The notes under the pieces are model-generated. The model did not search any database and had not been told where the DNA came from. It saw only the letters and a program-made list of their open reading frames with translations. The translations under genes were made by a program, and so were the position numbers. Of a stretch of 39,331 bases of DNA, positions 16,230 through 26,870 are shown one piece after another. Positions within the stretch are counted from its first letter, which is position 1. Every line of letters starts with the position of its first letter. Source of the DNA: Zoogloea oleivorans (GTDB taxonomy: Bacteria > Pseudomonadota > Gammaproteobacteria > Burkholderiales > Rhodocyclaceae); NCBI GenBank assembly GCA_030157785.1, contig JAOAUC010000053.1, positions 1 to 39,331 of the forward strand, written 5' to 3'.

Positions 16230-16524
16230 GGGGCGCAGTCCGGATCAGATTGGCGTCGAGAAGCGCGTCGAGGGCGGCAGTGACCGCTTCGCGGCATTCT
16301 TGCGCGGAGGCATCCGGCTCTTCCTGCTGCACGGCGGCGATGAGGGCTTCGGCGTCTGTGGTGCTACCGTCGGGCGGCAACTGGTCAAACACGAAGCGCG
16401 CGACTGGTGCGAGAAGGAGCGTGGTGCCTGCCGCAGGGTCGTAGAAGACCCAGCCCTCGTCGACGGACTTCCAGCGTATTTCCGGTTGGTCCGGGAAAAA
16501 GGCTTGTTGGCGGGTGTAGAGCAA
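16216..16524 (-). CDS. PqqD-like protein of the HprK-related cassette
   Basis: A 102-aa protein with the small winged-helix layout of PqqD and RiPP recognition elements: an N-terminal beta region (FYDPAAGTTLLLAPVARFVFDQL) followed by two or three helices and the terminal LLDANLIRTAP. PqqD-type domains bind leader peptides and present them to modifying enzymes. The start is TTG 16524; upstream in frame there is no ATG or GTG before TGA, so an uncommon start is needed. No clear ribosome site is seen. It begins 43 bases after the exported-protein gene and overlaps the kinase gene by 14 bases. HprK-related kinase cassettes elsewhere have a dedicated PqqD relative in this position. Confidence 0.75.
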   Translation of the reverse strand: MLYTRQQAFFPDQPEIRWKSVDEGWVFYDPAAGTTLLLAPVARFVFDQLPPDGSTTDAEALIAAVQQEEPDASAQECREAVTAALDALLDANLIRTAPLDRP

Positions 16525-16567
16525 ACGGTCGGGGCGACGCCCGGGGGCCGGGCGTCGGGAAGTGCGA

Positions 16568-17122
16568 TCAGGGCATCAAGTATTGCAGATATGCCTGCAC
16601 TTCGGCAGCGTGCCACGGGGTTGCGCCGGCGATCGGCGTGTATCCGGCGCCTTGAACGCCCTGGTCCCACATGGCAGTGACCATGGCAGTGGTGAGGTCG
16701 GGGACGTGGCCGTACTTGGCGTTGAGCCATGCAGCGACGATCAGGCGGTCAAGAAGCTGGCCGCTGCTGAGTGCCGACAGCAGGGTCGAAACGCCACTGT
16801 CGAGCGGGCTCTTGGTGAAAGTGCTGGCCGACTGGAAGGGCAGAATCTTGTCGGCGTCGGGGATGGTGTTCACCCAGATTGCCGGGCCGGGAGGATTCGG
16901 CGCGCAGACGTAGTTTTCCGGGTGGCTCAGGTTGCCCGAAACCGAGAAACCGGACGGCAGCTTGCAGTTGGCAGCCAGTGCCGGGGTGCTCTTCAGCGCC
17001 ATCAGTACCGGCGCGCTGGCCAGGCCCGCCTGGATGAGCTTGCGGCGGCGATTTTGGGCTGCCGGTACGCTGGCGTCGGTGTTTTGCTGCCCGGCTGACT
17101 TTTCGGGGTGTTCCAGATTCAT
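16568..17122 (-). CDS. Small exported protein with twin-arginine-type signal, probable substrate of the cassette
   Basis: A 184-aa protein from ATG 17122, chosen because GAGG lies 6 bases upstream; an in-frame ATG at 17134 has no ribosome site. The first 24 residues are polar. Then RRRKLIQAG and a hydrophobic stretch end at STPALA, a Tat-like signal with cleavage near residue 50. The mature part starts ANCKLPSGFSVSGNLS, has only two cysteines (about 53 and 73), is rich in Pro, Ser and Gly, and ends with a helical region TPWHAAEVQAYLQYLMP. I know related short exported proteins with a CKLPSGFSVSGN-type start next to HprK-related kinase cassettes, but not their function. It is the first gene of the four-gene minus-strand cassette, so it is the natural candidate for modification by the kinase and nucleotidyltransferase with the PqqD-like protein as adaptor. 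Confidence 0.65.
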   Translation of the reverse strand: MNLEHPEKSAGQQNTDASVPAAQNRRRKLIQAGLASAPVLMALKSTPALAANCKLPSGFSVSGNLSHPENYVCAPNPPGPAIWVNTIPDADKILPFQSASTFTKSPLDSGVSTLLSALSSGQLLDRLIVAAWLNAKYGHVPDLTTAMVTAMWDQGVQGAGYTPIAGATPWHAAEVQAYLQYLMP

Positions 17123-17359
17123 CCTGAGCCTCATTTGACTTACGCCGGTGGCGGCGCACTTGAATGCAGTTATGGCGGGTCCGGTCGCATGCTGTAACCG
17201 GGTCCGCGCTTGGTCAGGTCAGGTTAAGCATTTTTCAGGCCTATTTCTCTTCTGTTTTTAGTCTTCTGATTTTAAAGGAGTTTAAGGCAGAGAAAAATGC
17301 GCTTCGGCCGATTCCAGCGGACGGTGTCAAAAAAGCCGACAAATTCCGGTGGCCGTTCG

Positions 17360-18640
17360 CTAGATTTTGGCGATGCGGCTGTTGGCCAACGAAAGACGTG
17401 TTGCCAGGACTTCCAGAAAACCCTTGTAGAAATGCATCTGGCACAGGCTGGTGGAGCGCAGCAAGGCGGGCGCCCGGATCGTCAGGATGCGGGTTTCCGT
17501 GGTGGCTTCCACTGAGGCAGTGCGAGCGCCGCGCCCGGCCGAGAACAGGGCCATTTCGCCAAAACAGTCGCCGGCACTGAGCACGTTGAGAAGGTGCCCC
17601 TTCTTGACGATGCGCAGGTCGCCTTCGACGACAAAGCAGAAATAGTTGCCCGGCTCGCCTTCCTTCATCACCACGGTGTCGGGCTGGATCAGGCGCCACT
17701 CGGCGAAGCGGACGACTTCCCAGATCTCGATGTCGCTGAACTCCCGGAAGAAGCGGAAAGCGCGCAGGCGCTCGAACTTCTCGCTGTCCGGCGGTTCGCT
17801 GCGGTCGGTGGCGGCGTTGCGCTGGCGGTGGGCCTGGGCCAGGTCGTGGGAAAACTCCATCCAGGTGGCGTAGCGTTCGGAGAGCTCCCGCTGCATGGCC
17901 TTCTGGACGATGGCGTCCAGTTCGGGCGGAATCTCCGGCCGGATGCTCGACGGCGGTGGCGCCACGTGGTGGGCGATCTGGTACACCATGTTGACGTTGC
18001 TGCTGGCGTCAAAGGGCAGGCGCCCGGTGAGCAACTGGTACATCACCACGCCGAGGGAGTAGATGTCGGTGCGGTGATCGAGGGGTAATTCGCGCACTTG
18101 CTGCGGCGACATGTAAGCGGGCGAGCCGACGCCGGACACATGGGTCGTTTCGCTGGCGGTGAAGATGGCCGCACCGAAATCCGAAATCTTGATGTCCTGC
18201 CCCTCGGGGGAGGTGAGCAGGATGTTGGCCGGCTTGATGTCCCGGTGGGTCACGCCCTGCAGGTGGGCGTAATCCAGCGCCCGGGTGCATTTGAAGATGA
18301 TTTCCACCAGCCGCTCGAAGGACAGCAGCTTGCCGGCCTCGGTAAAGGCTTCAAGCGTGCCGCCGGCGACGTACTCCATCACCACATAGGCGTCGCGGTC
18401 TTCTATGACCGCGTCGTGGATCTGGACAATGTGCGGATGTTGCAGCTTGCCGGCGAGGGATGCCTCGTTGAGCAGCAGGTGGTGATAGAGGGCGCTGCGG
18501 TCGGTGCAGCGCATGAGTTCCGGGTGGAGGCGCTTGATGGCGACCTCCCGCTGGGCGAAAGGATCGTAACCGAGATAGACCGCGCTGGTCGCACCTTCCC
18601 CCAGCAGCCGGCTGATCTCGTACTTGCCGATCCTTTCCAT
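17360..18640 (-). CDS. Serine/threonine protein kinase with C-terminal cyclic-nucleotide-binding domain
   Basis: A 426-aa cytosolic protein. The Hanks-type kinase domain (about 7-265) is complete: glycine loop LLGEGATSAVYLG, VAIK with Lys36, helix-C Glu59, catalytic HRDIKPAN (Asp134), DFG at 154-156 and SPAYMSPQQV. A cNMP-binding/CAP effector domain follows (about 290-400), with the phosphate-cassette-like GDCFGEMALFSAGRGARTASVEA. There is no membrane segment. Cyclic nucleotide binding probably controls kinase activity; ligand and targets are unknown. The ATG at 18640 has an AAGGAG overlapping the argH stop, 10 bases upstream, so it is the second gene of an argH operon. The kinase stop is followed by about 240 bases (17123-17359) that hold the unassigned promoter of the exported-protein cassette. 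Confidence 0.9.
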   Translation of the reverse strand: MERIGKYEISRLLGEGATSAVYLGYDPFAQREVAIKRLHPELMRCTDRSALYHHLLLNEASLAGKLQHPHIVQIHDAVIEDRDAYVVMEYVAGGTLEAFTEAGKLLSFERLVEIIFKCTRALDYAHLQGVTHRDIKPANILLTSPEGQDIKISDFGAAIFTASETTHVSGVGSPAYMSPQQVRELPLDHRTDIYSLGVVMYQLLTGRLPFDASSNVNMVYQIAHHVAPPPSSIRPEIPPELDAIVQKAMQRELSERYATWMEFSHDLAQAHRQRNAATDRSEPPDSEKFERLRAFRFFREFSDIEIWEVVRFAEWRLIQPDTVVMKEGEPGNYFCFVVEGDLRIVKKGHLLNVLSAGDCFGEMALFSAGRGARTASVEATTETRILTIRAPALLRSTSLCQMHFYKGFLEVLATRLSLANSRIAKI

Positions 18641-18650
18641 GTCGTGCTCC

Positions 18651-20108
<1,458 letters not shown>

Positions 20109-20193
20109 AATTGTCGATGCTCTCTGCGATTAAGAGGACCTCTGCCCGGAGAGAACCCCGTGGATTCAAGGTTTTGGCCCTGATTTTTGACCC

Positions 20194-21213
20194 ATGAGTA
20201 TAAAGCAAAACCCGGGCCGCACCGGGCACGACCTGTACGAAGCTCCCTTGCCCGACTTCCGCAATCTGGGGGTCGTGCTGCGCATTTTGCTGCTCGTCAA
20301 TGCCCTCGCGCTGACCGCGGTGCTGCTGCGCAACAGTGAATGGGGGCTCCTCGGCGGAGAAGTCCTCGATATGGCTGTGCGCGTCGAGTTTCCGTTGATC
20401 CTGTCCGTTGCCGCGCTTTTCCTGTTCCAGCCCCTGCTGCGACGCCTGCCCGTGGGGCCCGGCGTGGCGGCGGTGGGCGGGCTGATGCTGGCGGTTGCGG
20501 TGCTCAGCCAGAGCCTGCTGGCGCCGTTGGGCGAAGGCGGGCTGTTGCGCCCGCTGTTCTGGTCGATGGTCACCGCGGCCTGTGTGCTGGTCTACTTTCG
20601 CCAGCGCGGTGCTGCCCGGGCGCCGGCGCTGGCCGAGGCCCGCCTGCTGGCGCTGACGGCGCGCATCCGGCCGCACTTCCTGTTCAACAGCCTCAATGGC
20701 GTGCTCGGCGTGCTGCGCGCCAATCCGCGGCGGGCCGAGGAGGGGCTCGAAGAGCTGGCCGACCTGTTTCGCGCGCTGATGCGCGACAACCGCGAGCTGG
20801 TGCCGCTGGCCGACGAAATCACGCTCTGCGAGCGTTACCTCAGCCTGGAGCGCCTGCGCCTCGGCGAGCGCCTGGACGTGCGCTGGACCCGTGACGCCAG
20901 GGCCGACGCCGCCCTCGTGCCGCCCTTCTTCCTGCAGCCCCTGGTCGAGAACGCTGTCTGCCACGGCATTGAACCCGGCGCCGGGCCGGGCACGGTTTCG
21001 ATTACCATCCAGCGGCGCGGGCCGCAGGTGCTCATCGAAATCGCCAACCCGGTTCTCGACACAGCGCGCCCTCACGCGGGCAATCACATGGCCCTCGACA
21101 ACATTCGCGAGCGACTGATGCTGTTCTACGACCTGGAAGCCACCCTCGATACCGAGCGCTCTGCCGACGCCTATCGCGTGCGCATCCGCCTGCCGTTCCG
21201 GTGCGAACGATGA
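20194..21213 (+). CDS. LytS/AlgZ-type sensor histidine kinase
   Basis: A 339-aa membrane kinase. Four hydrophobic segments lie in the first 140 residues (about 28-46, 64-82, 91-110, 120-136). The His_kinase domain (PF06580) has the phosphoacceptor His161 in RIRPHFLFNSLNGV. The ATPase part contains LQPLVENAVCHGIEPG and ALDNIRERL. The architecture is that of AlgZ/FimS. The gene order argH / algZ / algR / hemC region is common in beta- and gammaproteobacteria. No Shine-Dalgarno sequence is seen before ATG 20194. The 3' end overlaps the regulator gene by 4 bases (ATGA). Confidence 0.9.
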   Translation: MSIKQNPGRTGHDLYEAPLPDFRNLGVVLRILLLVNALALTAVLLRNSEWGLLGGEVLDMAVRVEFPLILSVAALFLFQPLLRRLPVGPGVAAVGGLMLAVAVLSQSLLAPLGEGGLLRPLFWSMVTAACVLVYFRQRGAARAPALAEARLLALTARIRPHFLFNSLNGVLGVLRANPRRAEEGLEELADLFRALMRDNRELVPLADEITLCERYLSLERLRLGERLDVRWTRDARADAALVPPFFLQPLVENAVCHGIEPGAGPGTVSITIQRRGPQVLIEIANPVLDTARPHAGNHMALDNIRERLMLFYDLEATLDTERSADAYRVRIRLPFRCER

Positions 21214-21977
21214 GTGCCGGAGCGTCCCTTGCCGTGCTCATCGTGGACGACGAGGCGCCGGCCCGCGAGCGTCTGCGCGACCTGCTCGGCGACATCGCCG
21301 ACAGCCAGCCGACGCACATCGCCGGCATGGCCGCCAACGGGGTCGAGGCACTGGCCCTGCTCGAGCGCGAGAGGATCGACCTGATCCTGACCGACATCCG
21401 CATGCCGGTGATGGACGGCATCGAGCTGGCCCGCCACGTGGGGCGGCTCGAGCATGCACCGGCGGTGATCTTTACCACCGCCTACGACGAATACGCCGTG
21501 CGCGCCTTCGAGCTCGCCGCGCTGGATTACCTGCTCAAGCCGGTGCGTGCGGTGCGTCTCGGCGAGGCCATCGCCAAGGCCCGCCGGCTGCGTCCGCCGG
21601 CCGACGAAATCCTGCGCCAGATGGCGCCCGCCAGCCGCAGCCACTTCAGCATCAGCGAGCGGGGCCGCATCCTGCTGGTGCCGGTGGCCGAAGTGCTGTT
21701 TCTGCGCGCCGAGCAAAAGTATGTGGTGGCACGCAGCCGCGAGCGCGAATACCTGCTCGACGAATCCCTCGTGCAGCTCGAGGAGGAGTTCCCCGAGCGC
21801 TTCCTGCGCATCCACCGCAACTGCCTGATCGCCCGCCATGCGGTAAAGGGCGTGGCCCGGGCCATTACCGGCGAGGACGGTGAAGCCCACTGGGTGATCC
21901 TTCTCGACGGCCTTGCCGAGCAGTTGCCGGTGAGCCGCCGTCAGTGGCCCACGGTGAAGGAAGCCCTCGGCGTGTGA
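21210..21977 (+). CDS. LytTR-family response regulator (AlgR type)
   Basis: A 255-aa regulator with a receiver domain (VLIVDDEAPARERL, phosphoacceptor Asp62 in LTDIRMP, Lys in YLLKPV) and a C-terminal LytTR DNA-binding domain (about 150-250: LVPVAEVLFLRAEQKYV, FLRIHRNCLIA). The start is ATG 21210, overlapping the kinase stop, rather than the upstream in-frame codon at 21201. In Pseudomonas AlgR controls alginate, motility and virulence genes; targets here are unknown. Confidence 0.92.
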   Translation: MSAGASLAVLIVDDEAPARERLRDLLGDIADSQPTHIAGMAANGVEALALLERERIDLILTDIRMPVMDGIELARHVGRLEHAPAVIFTTAYDEYAVRAFELAALDYLLKPVRAVRLGEAIAKARRLRPPADEILRQMAPASRSHFSISERGRILLVPVAEVLFLRAEQKYVVARSREREYLLDESLVQLEEEFPERFLRIHRNCLIARHAVKGVARAITGEDGEAHWVILLDGLAEQLPVSRRQWPTVKEALGV

Positions 21978-22032
21978 GCGTGTGATTTGCCGGGAACGTC
22001 TGCTTCTGCGGGTGTTCCAATTCAGGGTCCCG

Positions 22033-22038
22033 TACAAT
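22033..22038 (+). promoter_or_regulatory. -10 element immediately upstream of ygiQ
   Basis: TACAAT lies 8 bases before the ATG at 22047. A start of transcription would fall at about 22045, giving a leaderless or nearly leaderless mRNA. No ribosome site precedes the ATG. No convincing -35 is visible. Confidence 0.4.
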
Positions 22039-22046
22039 CGCGCCCC

Positions 22047-24260
<2,214 letters not shown>

Positions 24261-24267
24261 GTGATCA

Positions 24268-24296
24268 AAGGGCCCGGCATGTCCGGGCCCTTTTTT
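24268..24296 (+). terminator. Rho-independent terminator of ygiQ
   Basis: AAGGGCCCGG pairs with CCGGGCCCTT around CATGT, followed by a T-run (24291-24296). Confidence 0.92.
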
Positions 24297-24325
24297 CGTC
24301 CGGCGGGCTTCGCTGCATTCCTGAC

Positions 24326-24363
24326 GCGAGGCCGGCGATTGTGGGCTTTGCGACAGGCCTCGC
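24326..24363. promoter_or_regulatory. Inverted repeat, candidate activator site for the sigma54 promoter at 24433
   Basis: GCGAGGCC (24326-24333) is mirrored by GGCCTCGC (24356-24363). A second repeat TGCGA-N6-TCGCA overlaps the right arm (24349-24364). The centres lie about 100-115 bases upstream of the predicted start, as expected for an enhancer-binding protein. The intervening 24364-24432 shows nothing else. Confidence 0.4.
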
Positions 24364-24432
24364 AGCCGCGCGTTGTCCGGCGGGCGCCCTGAAACCCGCG
24401 CCCCGCAAGGCATTCGACGCTTCTCCCGGGTG

Positions 24433-24448
24433 TGGCATCGGTCTTGCA
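24433..24448 (+). promoter_or_regulatory. Sigma54 promoter (-24/-12) for the gene at 24489
   Basis: TGGCATC-GGTC-TTGCA has the -24 GG (24434-24435) and -12 GC (24446-24447) exactly ten bases apart. It differs from the consensus TGGCACG-N4-TTGC by two bases. The predicted start is near 24459, 30 bases before the ATG. Confidence 0.65.
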
Positions 24449-24488
24449 CGCTAAAGACCATTTGCCATCAATCCGGGAAGGAAACCCC

Positions 24489-25046
24489 ATGCTTTACGAT
24501 CGCTACGAGCAAAACCAGTTGCTCTTCAACATGAACTTCAAGGAAGCCGTCGGCGACAAGGCTGCTTATCGGGGCGAACTGGTCGTGATCGAAGGTGAAG
24601 TGGCCGACGCCCAGGGCCGCCGCATGGCGCCGAAGGGCGTGCTCAAGCAATCGGTCTCCCTGGCCTCCGGCGACAAGCTGGTCTTTGTCGGCGGCTTTAC
24701 CGACAAGCTCGAACTCCTCGAGCCCTTCGTTGCCAAGTACGGCCCGGATTTCACCCCGGCCACCAGCGTCATCCTGTTCGTGGTGAACATCGCCAAGCCG
24801 GTGCTGGTGGACGTTAACGGCGCCACCATCGAACTGATCCCGCTGATGGACGGCATGGTGTGGAACGAACTGGCCGACCTGATCGGTTACGAGAAGGAAG
24901 ACTTCAAGGGCCAGACCGCTGCCGAAAAGGTCGTGACCCTCGTCGACGGCCTCGCCAAGCGCAAGCCGAAGCTCGACAAGATCAGCCTCGCCGAAGCGAT
25001 GGGCCTGGGCATCGAAGTGAAGCGCGAAACCCGCGGCGCCATCTGA
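24489..25046 (+). CDS. Unrecognised 185-aa cytosolic protein under sigma54 control
   Basis: ATG 24489 is preceded by GGAAGGA with good spacing. The protein is acidic, with no signal peptide or membrane helix. It starts MLYDRYEQNQLLFNMNFKEA and continues with a beta-rich part containing two rather similar stretches (ELVVIEGEVADAQ; DKLVFVGGFTDKLELLEPFV). Then come TSVILFVVNIAKPVLVDVNG and a charged helical C-terminus (EKVVTLVDGLAKRKPKLDK). It contains no cysteine. I cannot assign a family. The sigma54 promoter and upstream inverted repeat suggest conditional expression, for example nitrogen status or the surface/exopolysaccharide programme. The codon use is that of a native, well-expressed gene. 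Confidence 0.8.
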   Translation: MLYDRYEQNQLLFNMNFKEAVGDKAAYRGELVVIEGEVADAQGRRMAPKGVLKQSVSLASGDKLVFVGGFTDKLELLEPFVAKYGPDFTPATSVILFVVNIAKPVLVDVNGATIELIPLMDGMVWNELADLIGYEKEDFKGQTAAEKVVTLVDGLAKRKPKLDKISLAEAMGLGIEVKRETRGAI

Positions 25047-25056
25047 GCCCGCCGGG

Positions 25057-25172
25057 GAACCGGTTCCGCTCGAAGAAGAACCGGTTCAGCTTGAAGATGA
25101 ACAGGTTCAGCTTGGAGATGAACAGGTGCAGCTTGGAGAAGAACGGGTTCAGCTTGAAGATGAACCGGTTTT
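25057..25172. repeat. 21-bp tandem repeats, five full copies and a partial one
   Basis: Units begin at 25057, 25078, 25099, 25120, 25141 and 25162 (partial), with consensus GAACCGGTTCAGCTTGAAGAT. Three units carry the exact palindrome AACCGGTT. The length is exactly two helical turns and seven codons. The block starts 11 bases after the stop of the unknown gene and lies within the 323-base gap 25047-25369, which holds no gene. Confidence 0.9.
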
Positions 25173-25245
25173 CCTCCGGGGTTAAGCGGGCTTGCCGGGC
25201 ATTGAACTGACTCATCTCGAAGGGCCGTCAGTTTTCCTCAGAGCT

Positions 25246-25318
25246 ATACCGGTTTAGCTTTCAGGGAAACCAATGCTCCAAAAAGATGAACCGGTTTAGC
25301 TTGAAGATAAACCGGGCC
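25246..25318. repeat. Second, degenerate block of the same 21-bp repeat
   Basis: A copy at 25288-25308 is nearly identical to the consensus (AACCGGTT core at 25289-25296). Decayed copies lie at 25246-25266 and 25309-25318. A 22-base stretch between them has lost most similarity. The block is 74 bases from the first and runs up to the VOC gene leader. Confidence 0.75.
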
Positions 25319-25369
25319 CGGTGGCAGCATGTCTTCCCGCCCTCCCTGACAGGGCCCGGAGACACCATC

Positions 25370-25777
25370 ATGAAATTCGCCTACACCATCGTCTACGTCC
25401 CCGACGTGGCCGCCTCGCTGGCCTTCTTCGAGAAGGCCTTTGGCTTTGCCTGCCGCTTCCTCCATGAATCCGGTGCCTACGGCGAGCTGGAAACCGGCGC
25501 CACCGCGCTGGCCTTTGCGTCCCTTGATATGGGCGAGATGCACTTCCCCGACGGCTTCGTCGCCGCCAGTGCGTCCGTCAAGCCGCTCGGTGTCGAAGTG
25601 GCCTTCGTGACGGACGACGTGGCCGCCGCCCACGCCCGGGCCGTGTCGGCCGGCGCCACCGAAATCCTCCCGCCCGAGCCCAAGCCGTGGGGCCAGGTGG
25701 TTTCGTACGTGCGCTGCCCGGACGGCACGCTGGTGGAGTTGTGTTCGCCGATGGCAGGTATCTCCGTACAACAATAA
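25370..25777 (+). CDS. VOC (glyoxalase/bleomycin-resistance) family protein
   Basis: A 135-aa protein with two beta-alpha-beta-beta-beta modules: FAYTIVYVPDVAASLAFFEKAFGF, then VEVAFVTDDVAAAHARAVSAGA and a terminal DPDG-type CPDGTLVELCSP. Members are metal-dependent dioxygenases, lyases or resistance proteins; nothing here fixes the reaction. The start is ATG 25370 with GGAGA upstream. An earlier in-frame ATG at 25286 would translate the 21-bp repeat and is unlikely. The gene downstream starts 13 bases after its stop, so the two form an operon. Confidence 0.88.
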   Translation: MKFAYTIVYVPDVAASLAFFEKAFGFACRFLHESGAYGELETGATALAFASLDMGEMHFPDGFVAASASVKPLGVEVAFVTDDVAAAHARAVSAGATEILPPEPKPWGQVVSYVRCPDGTLVELCSPMAGISVQQ

Positions 25778-25790
25778 ACGGGGATACACC

Positions 25791-26870
25791 ATGACGATCC
25801 ACCAGCAGCCCATTGCTGCGCGTATCGACTGGCTATACGAGGTTGCGCGCCGGTATTCGGGCGCCTACTGCGACCCCGAGGCCAGCATGGCCCGGGAGCG
25901 GCATCGGGCACGGCATCCGACGGCGCTGGCCGTCATGAAGTGCATGGACGGGCGGATCAACATTCCGATTGCCACCAACACGCCGCCGGGCATCATCCAG
26001 CCCTTCCGCAATCTGGGTGGTTTCTTTGACCTGGGCTGGCCGCATCTGGGCGAGGTGATCGACCACTACGTGCACGACCGTGTGTGTGGCGGTCAGCGCG
26101 TGCTGATGCTGATCACCTATCACTTCTCCCGCGGTGACGCGCACCGCAGCTGCGCCGGCTTCGCGTACCACACGGAAGATGCGGTGGCCCATGTCTTTGG
26201 GGTGAAGACCCAGGTGGAGCATGTTTTCGGACGTCAGCACGGCACCGTGTACCCGCTGGTGTGCGGCTTCGAGACGGACGAGGACGCCCTGATTCTCCAC
26301 GGGCCGGACGGCCGCACGCTGGATGTGTCGACCCTGCCGGCCACGGAAGACGAGGCCGGCCTGCGGGCCCGCCTGCAACCCCTGTTCCCCGACATGCCGC
26401 GGCAGATGCTGGCCGACCTGGCCCGGCTGGTGGCGGGCAACATTGCCCACGTGGCCGAAGTGCGCCAGACCGACCGCCAGCTCGACATCGAGCACCGGGA
26501 GTGGATGATCTGCATCGGCCGCGGCTTCGACTTCCTGCATGCCCCCAACCTGGCGCTGATCATCGGCCCCTACAGTCCCGATCTGGCCGACCCCATCCGC
26601 AAGGCCGGGGCCATCATCGCCTCCAACATGCACAGCGGACGCATTCCGGATGACGGTTTCCTGCTGCTGGCCTCGTCGCCCTACCAGGACATCGGTTCGG
26701 ATCGGGCCCGCGCCGAGTTGAAGGCGCGTTTCATGGCGCACTTCGCCGCCGAGGTGATTCGCCGCGACCTGCCCGATCTGGCCTCCCGGATGACCGTGCA
26801 TGCGGCCGTGCTCAACTGGGCCACCCGGGGGCTGGAGTCGATCGACGGTGCCACGCCTCAGCGGAGGTAG
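25791..26870 (+). CDS. Divergent beta-carbonic-anhydrase-like protein (CsoSCA-related)
   Basis: A 359-aa protein with the ligand pattern of beta-carbonic anhydrases: CxDxR at Cys51-Asp53-Arg55 (MKCMDGRIN) and HxxC at His118-Cys121 (AHRSCAGF). Surrounding conserved-looking text is TPPGIIQPFRNLGGFFDLGWPHLGEVIDHY. The C-terminal half (about 200-359) has a further domain with WMICIGRGFDFLHAPNLALIIGPY. The layout recalls the carboxysome shell carbonic anhydrase superfamily (CsoSCA), but it is shorter and no carboxysome gene is nearby. It would bind Zn and may hydrate CO2; the neighbouring ppc, which uses bicarbonate, makes that attractive but unproven. It has no signal peptide. Its 3' end overlaps the convergent ppk2 by 13 bases. 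Confidence 0.6.
   Translation: MTIHQQPIAARIDWLYEVARRYSGAYCDPEASMARERHRARHPTALAVMKCMDGRINIPIATNTPPGIIQPFRNLGGFFDLGWPHLGEVIDHYVHDRVCGGQRVLMLITYHFSRGDAHRSCAGFAYHTEDAVAHVFGVKTQVEHVFGRQHGTVYPLVCGFETDEDALILHGPDGRTLDVSTLPATEDEAGLRARLQPLFPDMPRQMLADLARLVAGNIAHVAEVRQTDRQLDIEHREWMICIGRGFDFLHAPNLALIIGPYSPDLADPIRKAGAIIASNMHSGRIPDDGFLLLASSPYQDIGSDRARAELKARFMAHFAAEVIRRDLPDLASRMTVHAAVLNWATRGLESIDGATPQRR

Noticed and set aside
17420..17455. Sigma54 promoter-like TGGCAC near 17430
   Set aside because: The -12 GC is not at the required ten-base spacing, and the site lies within the kinase coding region on the wrong strand.
25057..25318. CRISPR array
   Set aside because: The 21-bp units are directly tandem without spacers, no cas gene is near, and the cores are 8-bp palindromes.
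25286..25369. N-terminal extension of the VOC protein from ATG 25286
   Set aside because: It would translate a 21-bp repeat copy (NRFSLKI), has no family similarity, and the ATG at 25370 has a good GGAGA site.
25791..26870. Carboxysome carbonic anhydrase as part of a carboxysome locus
   Set aside because: No shell protein, RuBisCO or other cso gene is in the window, and the protein is shorter than CsoSCA. Only superfamily-level resemblance is claimed.
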